Of a stretch of DNA of 64,000 bases, positions 58,001 through 64,000 are shown in pieces. The position numbers and the translations under genes are program-made. Source of the stretch: Astrothelium macrocarpum (lineage: Eukaryota; Ascomycota; Dothideomycetes; Trypetheliales; Trypetheliaceae); NCBI GenBank assembly GCA_021030915.1, contig JAGEMR010000011.1:1-64000 (forward strand), written 5' to 3'. Below the pieces are notes generated by a model. The model did no database searches and had not been told where the DNA came from. It worked only from the letters and a program-made list of their open reading frames with translations. Numbering within the stretch: the stretch's first letter is position 1; each line of letters begins with the position of its first letter.

Positions 58001-58578
58001 CAGCAGGCCGACCGATCCCGACGGAGCCACCAGCCCCGCCGCCCGGCCGAGGCGGAGCGCGGCAACCACCGCAGCCCCAGGCGCCGCCGCGCATCGATCA
58101 CGAGGCGCTGGGCTTCGGCCTGGTGACGCACCGCGCGCTGGGGATGCTGCGGCGGCTGGCGGAGATGGCGGGGGTCGAGGAGGACGGCAACGTCCTACTC
58201 GACGGCGCATTCCAGGACTTCTTTGCGGACGAGGATGGCGTCGATGGCGTCGACGACGGCGGCTTGGACAACGACGACGACGCGGCGCCGGGCGTGAATG
58301 GCGCCACCACGGTCAATCCGCTCGATATAGCTGGCGCTGATGGCGATGTGGTGGCGGCGCCGGTCGCGAATGGCGAGGCGGCGAGCACCAAGTCGACGAC
58401 GCCGGCGGCGCAGTCGCAGCGCCGCTCTTCCCGCCCTTCGACGGCGGCTGTGGGCATTGGTGCGAGTAAGGCGGATGTCCTCCCGAAGCGCGAGATGTTG
58501 CTTGGGGCGCTGCTGACGCCGGATATTGACACCGTTGCGCTGAGAGGCCTGTGTTCGCTTGCGAGTCTGGAGCGCTGA
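55018..58578 (+). CDS. ARID-domain SWI/SNF subunit, Swi1-like
   Basis: Intronless, 1,186 residues. The first ~280 residues are Gln/Pro/Met/Asn-rich (MQRQYQMRLQQMQQGSHQFG). An ARID/BRIGHT DNA-binding domain follows at about 284-391 (VNVTSLFGTVIKHGGSQRIT, WPILVQSLGFLPQQFPTAVQ, EIQNYWARNLAGYEKFYIAS). A second Gln-rich stretch, then a conserved alpha-helical region at about 540-850 (LMLSLQCGIHSEVRLALDHL, LRNLSFNHQNHKYLCYN, RHMILRTYINTQDF) typical of the Swi1/BAF250-type C-terminus. The tail is Ala/Thr/Asp-rich. Swi1 is a targeting subunit of the SWI/SNF remodeller in the nucleus. The start codon is the first ATG in frame after a long leader. Confidence 0.9.
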   Translation: MNPWPQEGNGLYPNAPDPNANLDPSMSSMFNPSGFDVNSFQTPQRMQNGNARGPSPAFPNSAYQVNPVIPSKRPHPGGDNMSGSPVPGQPNPNISRSQTPQQMPYQNFGGQQGGQNFQTPNPYQHLQQSASNNATPSPTMPNQQFRPPGVPQRMPTASPHQYNTSQPNFGGHMSPPPTDQNSRMGTPQNPHGQNMMGAMPMGQGYNPMGMSPAAMMGMPQPSVPLTDNLQQRQAEMQRQYQMRLQQMQQGSHQFGGQQRQQNGGPNPMAAAQAPQGAPGMPGANRPGFPQPNVPNNDQLLRSIQGFMQTQGQPFNPHPNVQGRPVNVTSLFGTVIKHGGSQRITMQNQWPILVQSLGFLPQQFPTAVQEIQNYWARNLAGYEKFYIASKKKQAAQVQQMGMMPNGVTQMSPTKMMQPGVQDQAQQYLQNQIQQQQQQRNQAGPPTPRAVSTDMNLPNGAATPQSGMQPNRQQNVMQHQRMGSAAPSDSGPSNDQHPAVPQTPAKVNKKPGLLTPPGEKQITTRLKYKPDSPTYQPKSRTLDWGMYGAYEPEYLTGLGTKLAYAMPNIPAIEEMGVIDIRALMLSLQCGIHSEVRLALDHLVMLSHEHRLPNGGLQLDSCSDLVDALVDCGEQQLDYLAEDAAEVSDAVDLCSYEDLIRGCLTENATLQDIPEFGTEAFELDRASDRLIAVSTILRNLSFNHQNHKYLCYNPLIKFISNVVRLLGTRHMILRTYINTQDFMKDIVTFFSNTAQEISLPSQTDAHHILRFLLAFAPCPPPVINTSPAGIASVRFAPYHPISHRYLPHAVDTLAKLLARDDPNRAHFKALFAAEAANPTPSTSTDDESDLPLTHPYDLLTRTFALAIAPLPERARGHLVAQTELRIADARKPYLTQGMLAADILTCLIPPTPASTLPTDTIMNGGPVGSANNSAPTNNASTTTAPATTNTPAPPTTIAATPAGLARAWLESEDGWAPSLLRLVCVLSTDQSVLQANAAAGRPIPTEPPAPPPGRGGARQPPQPQAPPRIDHEALGFGLVTHRALGMLRRLAEMAGVEEDGNVLLDGAFQDFFADEDGVDGVDDGGLDNDDDAAPGVNGATTVNPLDIAGADGDVVAAPVANGEAASTKSTTPAAQSQRRSSRPSTAAVGIGASKADVLPKREMLLGALLTPDIDTVALRGLCSLASLER

Positions 58579-59695
58579 CAATGTTGGGATTGGTGGTAAT
58601 GGCGTGCGCGGTGGAGATGCTTGGGCTTCCCTTTTGCGTGATTGAGTTTTTTGTGTGGGAAAAAAACAAAAGTGTGGGATTGGAGAATAAAGGGACTGGC
58701 ATGCTGAGTATATCGATATCACCCTGGACCTTTTCTGGGGATACGTGGAGAGGAAACAGATGGTGGCTTGATCAGAAGGGGATTTATGGACTTGGCTGAT
58801 GACAACAATGCTTTGAGACGCTTGGGCACAAATGTAGCTCGAGCCTTCCTATCCAACTCTCGATTCATTTTTCTCTTCTTCCACTCTTCTTCTGTTTCCT
58901 GTCTATTGAGAATGCGGTTTCTTCTGAATATATCTGTGTACTGTATTGATGAGCGGAAGCTGGAAAATGGAAATCCATGATTGAGATGCTGACTGTAAAA
59001 GACTGCGGTTTCCAGTCTGCAGTGCACGAAACTAGTATGCCGTAGTACCAACTTACCGTAAGGTATATGAGTCTGTCTGGCTCGAAAACCTTTGACTACG
59101 GAGGCTACGATAAATTCCGTGTGTCTACTCTTCTTAGGCCTTGTTGGTAGTCCCCAACTTCCTTTCAGTAGAGATTAGGACGCCTTGATTTGTTGCTGCG
59201 ATATGCTTTACAAGTCCAGAGATTATTGTTTACCGTACCCATGAAATAGATGGGTACACCCGAATGGATACCACGTAATTGTGTCACTTAAGACCACAAG
59301 AAACGAGGGTTCTCGAACGGTAAGAGTAACTAGGAAATACAGATGCTACGATTTGTGCGTGTCAACAGCTTGATTCCATCTCAATCGCCTCTTTGTCCAG
59401 ACATGCTCTATGATCTGGAGGACAGCATCTTACACAACCCATGCAAACTGCAATGACTTAATGTGGACGGTGCCCCGTTTACAGAAGAGCGGCTTGTGCT
59501 TTATATCCTCAAAGGCGTTGATCTTGGCATTATCATCAGAATTACTTGATCGCTCGTTTTGGATGGATCTGAAAAGAAGCCTATTAAATGTATTACGATG
59601 CGGCTGGGGTAACATGCTCAATGAAACCCGTTTCTTCGAAAAAGCCGCCGTCCGTCGGCGTGGATGTCCCACCTCTTCCGCAAAATGTATCAAGA
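58579..59695. other. Intergenic between convergent genes
   Basis: 1.1 kb containing the 3' flanks of the Swi1-like and dehydrogenase genes; overlapping short frames have no recognised domain. Confidence 0.45.
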
Positions 59696-60493
59696 CTATG
59701 AACTTGGAACAGCCGGAAAATGCTTGTATCCTATGCCTTTTACGAATGTCTGTAGCCAAGGCCTCTGTACCTTATCCTCAGCTAGCTCTACATACAGGTC
59801 TGCATGGGCTTCGCCGTTGACACCGCCATACATGGGGGTGCCATCGGCTTCTCGCTCGTCGCAATAATAGAATCTGAGATGGTCAGTCGCTTGCTTGACT
59901 TGGAGCAAGGGATTGCATACTTGAATGCGCGATCCCCGTATGCTATAATTGCAGATTGAATAATATGCGCCGTTCCTGATTTGCCCACCCCGAGTGCAAG
60001 AAATTTGGGTGCAGCGGTGGTATTCAACATGTTCCCCGTATATATGAACGTTTTTGACGCGGTTTCGGGGAGTTCGGCGAAGCCGCTGGCAGCTTGTTGT
60101 GCAGCGACAAGGGGGCTGACGATATTGATGTTGAGACCTCGTTGGAAGGTGGCGATATCGAACGAGAGCGGATCATCGGGAGCGCCTGCGATGAATGCAG
60201 CAGCTTCCCATACGTAAGAGAAAAAACGGACAAAATCATAGACAACATTACATACCATTGTATACGACAACACTGGGTATGCCCCATACCGCCTTGACTT
60301 TGGAGAATGCATCGGCAACAGTATTGGGATCTGAAAAATCACTTTGGATGTGAATCTCATTGGCAGTGTTCTGGGCCTCTGCTGCTTTTCTCGCTACCAA
60401 AGCAACTCGATAGCCCTTTATTGCAAAAGCTTTAGCTGCGCTCTGGCCGACGTTAGGCCCTGCACCAAGAATTAGGACTATGGGGGACGACAT
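59696..60493 (-). CDS. Atypical short-chain dehydrogenase/reductase
   Basis: Three exons (60493-60256, 60203-59921, 59873-59696) with introns of 52 and 47 nt give 232 residues. The N-terminal nucleotide-binding loop is PIVLILGAGPNVGQSAAKAF, followed by VALVARK. The junctions restore SVVVYNAAAFIAGAP and GDRAFKFYYCDEREADG. NINIVSPLVAAQQA corresponds to the helix-4 region. Where classical members have Tyr-x-x-x-Lys, this one reads LGVGKSG: the lysine is present but Leu replaces Tyr. It belongs to a group of small fungal SDR-like proteins with unknown substrates; activity is uncertain. No signal peptide. Confidence 0.85.
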
Positions 60494-60899
60494 GGTCTTG
60501 ATTGTATAAGAAATAAATGAAGTATTGAGACGAGACTATTCGGCTGCGAAAGACAACCCGTACGCTCTGTTGTACATATTGGATCGGGGTTTTGGTTCTC
60601 CATATAAGCCGGACATGAAGGTCACCCTGTTCCGTGGAACTAAGGAGAATGATGTGAAAGGGCCTGCATGTCAAATTATTAGAAATCAACACTGGGTCGT
60701 TGCTATATTAGAAATCAGTAGGGCACAGCAATGAGCTGGAGCCGGATTTAGATCCTAGGGCCGGAGAAAGCCCCTTCCCGCAACACACGCAAATAGCATC
60801 GTAATATGGAAAAAGGTTTGGAGAAGTCTCAAGAGTACAACTCAGTAGCAGAAGAGTGAAGAAGTAAGCAGCAATAGATGTAGGCATGCACAACTGGTA
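60494..60899. other. Intergenic up to the transposon target site
   Basis: Promoter region of the dehydrogenase gene; ends at the TA dinucleotide (60898-60899) flanking the transposon. No gene recognised. Confidence 0.5.
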
Positions 60900-63048
60900 G
60901 GAGTTTTGCCGGCAGCGTGCACGTGCCTGCAGCGTGCACGCTCACCACCACGAAAATCTATCATATTAGAATGCTTATTTCTCTATTAATATGCAAGCAA
61001 TTAATTTAACGATTGAAGATTTGAATTCGTAAAAAATTTCTAATATCACAAAAATTATAAAAAAATATGGAATCAATCATTCAATATTATTATATCGCTG
61101 ATGAGATAAAATAATTTCAAAAAATGATTATTATGAAAATAAAAATCTATTTAATAATAAATAAATAAAAATTCTTATAAACGAAATTAATAGATTTTTT
61201 ATTTTCAATATTTCTTTTATACCGGTTATAATTCACAAATTTATTTTTAATTTAATTGATATATAATTTAAAAATTATTAAATTGAACGTTTTGAATAGA
61301 ATTATATAAATGAAATTATATCAATTTATTTCAAAAATTTTGATATCATATAAAAAAAATCAGATAATTGGATAGAATTTAAAAAATATTTTAATTTAAT
61401 ATATTAATTATCTAATTTAATATTCATATTAATATTATTATTAATTTAATTAAAAAATCAAAAAATACGATATTATATTATAAAATAATTATAATATCGA
61501 TAAAAAGGATTTTTTTTAAAATTATATTCATAAAATGAAATATATTATCTTTATTCCAATATTCAAATAAAATCGGATTAAAGATATATTATAAATAAAT
61601 AATAAATCGTGAATAATTTTTATAATTATTATTTATATAAATAATATCTTTTTTCCATTAATTCTAATTTATTAAAATTATGAAAATTTTCAAATTTTAT
61701 GATTTTAAAATTTTAAATCAGATGAATATAATTATTATTTTATAAATACATCTTCTGATTTTACGAACGAAAATCTAATATTCGAATAATTAATTAAAAT
61801 TTTTAATAAAAATATCCGTAAAAAGATTGAAAATAATAAATATTAAAAATTTTTCTGATTAAATGATCATAATAATCATTTTAATTTAAAATTTTTTTAT
61901 TGAATTATCGAAAATCGTATTTTAATAATTATTTTTTTATTTTATTTAATATATCAATTATAATTTTTAGATATTAATCTATTTAATCTTCTGATTATAT
62001 AATATTCATAATATCTGAAAGATTGGATTAAAATTATTAAAAAAATAATCAATTCATTTTTAAAAGATTTTTTTGATTTATTCTGATCTATTTTTGTTGA
62101 TGTTTTTATAAAATATAATATTATAAATGATTGAATTAAAATAGATTTAATATCATTTTATTCAGAAATTGTGTTCAATCAGTTATAATTAATAAAAAGA
62201 TCTATTTCAAATAATTTAAAAGGATCATTTTCAGATATTTCAGAAAATGATTAAAAAAGAATAAGATATTTTATTCGTATAAAAATAACCGATATTATTA
62301 ATGAAAAATTCTTTTATAAATATAAAATAATTATTACAAAAAACGCCATTTTAAAATATCAATTCATATAGATTAATGAGAATATTAAAATCTAAAAAAA
62401 ATGAAAATTTTATGATAAATTTTTAATTGAAAAAATATGTATTGAAAATGAATAAAAAGCGATCTGAATTAGTCCTAAAAAGATTGAACGTATTTTATAA
62501 TTTCAGAAATAGAAAAATCAGATAGAATAGATCAAATAAATCCGGAAATAACAAAAATCTGAGAAAAGAATTTTTAATAAAATACGGAAAGAATAATAAT
62601 TTCAAAAACGAAAGATTGAAAAAGAAAAAAAAAGATTTGAGAAAATAGAATAGAAGGCTGATCGAAAGATTGTACGCGAGATGAAAAAGAAATAGAAAGA
62701 AATTATGGCATAATTTTTATTAAAAATTAAAATATCAAAAAAGAGATCTGAAAAAAAGAAAAAATAAATTAATAAAATAGAAATATTGAATTCGGTATTT
62801 GAGATTATTATAGAATAAGAAATAATAAAATTTACGAAAATCAAATCAGAACGTAATATTAAACGACCACGTCATTTAGAAGATTTTGATTTATAACGAA
62901 AAATTTCATAAATATATCATCAATCAATTTTTTAAATTTAAAATAAAAATATTCATATTTGATTGAGAAATAAACGTTTTAATATGGTAGATTTTTATGG
63001 TGGTGAGCGTGCACGCTGCAGGCACGTGCACGCTGCCGGCAAAACTCC
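60900..63048 (+). mobile_element. RIP-degraded Tc1/mariner-pogo (Fot1-like) transposon
   Basis: 2,149 bp bounded by TA at 60898-60899 and 63049-63050, the target duplication of Tc1/mariner elements. The outer 51 bp at each end (60900-60950 and 62998-63048) are perfect inverted copies and include a doubled GCAGCGTGCACG unit, probably transposase sites. The inner 40-odd bp of the ends differ only by C/T or G/A. The interior is strongly AT-rich with stops in all frames, but a ghost of a pogo/Fot1 transposase shows on the + strand. It has a helix-turn-helix start after ATG 60991 (TKIIKKYGINHS), a DDE first-Asp motif at about 61487-61513 (NYNIDKKDFF, as expected from NxDEKG after G-to-A changes), and a Lys/Arg/Glu-rich C-terminus near 62600. 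It cannot make a transposase itself. Confidence 0.88.
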
Positions 63049-64000
63049 TACCGATGCGTAGATTTAGCTTGAGAATACCTGGCGTTCATTTAAAAGCCTC
63101 GTAGAACTAAGATCCCTTTAATGACTAAGACATGTCTTCTCATAGAACTAAAACATTTGACGAATAAACTGTATTAGCTTTCAAGCCTGCAGAGGAATTG
63201 GCGCTTAAAACATTTCAGATGTGAAAGTTGAGAATATTTTAAGAGGTCTAAACTTCCAGATCTATGATTTGGTGTAGTCGCTCTCGCAGTTAGAGTCCAC
63301 AGAAGTTCGGCTTCTAGTCTGCCAGGACCTCGGCTCAGCCTGTAAATAGCTTTGCACTAGCATTTGTCGAGTCCGCAACCTTGTATGAGGCCTGCCGTGA
63401 TCACAGATCGGACTAAATATTTCGGGACCGTATGCAAGATTTCCTGCTTAGCGGCCAACCGTCGTCATAAACCCTAAGAAACCAAATGCTGAGAATTGCT
63501 GACCTTAGACATGTGTGAGCGTTGAGTATGGTACGAGAGTACCACCAAAAGCTTGTTTGATGTAGATTTGTAAAAATGACACTTGGGTGGGCTGGCTAGT
63601 TATTCATGGCGCAGGGAACCACCTCGTACATGGCAATTTGACAGCCTCTGTCATGATCATAGTATTAAAAACTTTACGAGACATGTTCAACTATACCACC
63701 TTTCTACATCTGATGGTTGAGAATGCATATTCAAGGGTTTTCAGCTCGATTTGTAAATTTCCATAAGGATAAAAAGCCAACCTCAAGAGCAAAAGCTTGT
63801 TCCTGGTTGATCAGATATCTTTGATGGATTCTTTTCGGACCCTTCAGCGAATGGCACGATCAGAGTTCTGCATGACTTGGCAAAGCATACTGTAGCTGTT
63901 GGATGTAGCGTTTGATTCGCTCTCAAGTTTGGAGGTAGAGATCGGGGGACTGAACAGGAAATTCAGGCGGAGAACTGATTGACCCGGTAGATCTTCAAGA
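63049..64000. other. Right flank, no gene recognised
   Basis: 950 bp of ordinary composition with frequent stops in all frames; no gene, RNA or repeat recognised. Confidence 0.5.

Noticed and set aside
57684..58722. Several long open frames on both strands in the 3' part of the Swi1-like gene
   Set aside because: Arg/Pro/Ala-rich shadows of a GC-rich coding region.

Overview
The window is nuclear DNA of a filamentous ascomycete (Pezizomycotina). Genes carry short introns (mostly 46-95 nt, GT...AG, many with a visible branch point). Families typical of this group are present: HET-domain proteins, Zn2Cys6 regulators, a cytochrome P450 and an FlbE-like protein. AT-saturated blocks and C-to-T type nonsense codons suggest repeat-induced point mutation (RIP). 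No species-level call is possible. Most exon boundaries below come from reading frame, splice sites and family alignment by eye.

Layout. Positions 1-725 are an AT-saturated block cut by the window edge. 1.4-7.9 kb is a conserved block: a haloacid-dehalogenase-like hydrolase, a propionyl-CoA synthetase with a peroxisomal C-terminus, and the divergent pair mL49 (mitochondrial ribosome) and eIF3e. 8.3-31 kb is an accessory zone. It holds a broken lysine-rich repeat gene, a broken Zn2Cys6 regulator, a tRNA-Val-like gene with a 9-nt anticodon loop, an intron-bearing tRNA-Met, two intact HET genes and one HET fragment, an alpha/beta hydrolase and a P450 each with one in-frame stop, a dispersed repeat, and an inverted repeat abutting a copied piece of the IST1 gene. 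It closes with an intact NmrA-type reductase divergent from an intact Zn2Cys6 regulator.

31-44 kb: a 2-oxoglutarate/Fe(II) oxygenase, a five-exon secreted GH92 alpha-mannosidase with a small transposable element inside one intron, a cysteine-rich secreted protein, a Cir_N-domain nuclear protein, the FlbE-like protein and the ESCRT-III regulator IST1. 44-58.6 kb holds large regulators: an LTE1-type RasGEF, linker histone H1 (seven exons) and an ARID protein of the SWI/SNF Swi1 type. 59.7-60.5 kb is an atypical short-chain dehydrogenase. 60,900-63,048 is an AT-rich Tc1/mariner-pogo (Fot1-like) transposon with intact, identical 51-bp outer ends. The last 950 bp contain no recognisable gene.

How it fits together: housekeeping genes (translation, chromatin, endosomal sorting, mitotic exit) flank a gene-decay zone rich in allorecognition genes and possible specialised-metabolism remnants. 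At least four copies of related ~210-bp terminal-inverted-repeat elements lie between or within the 3'-half genes.
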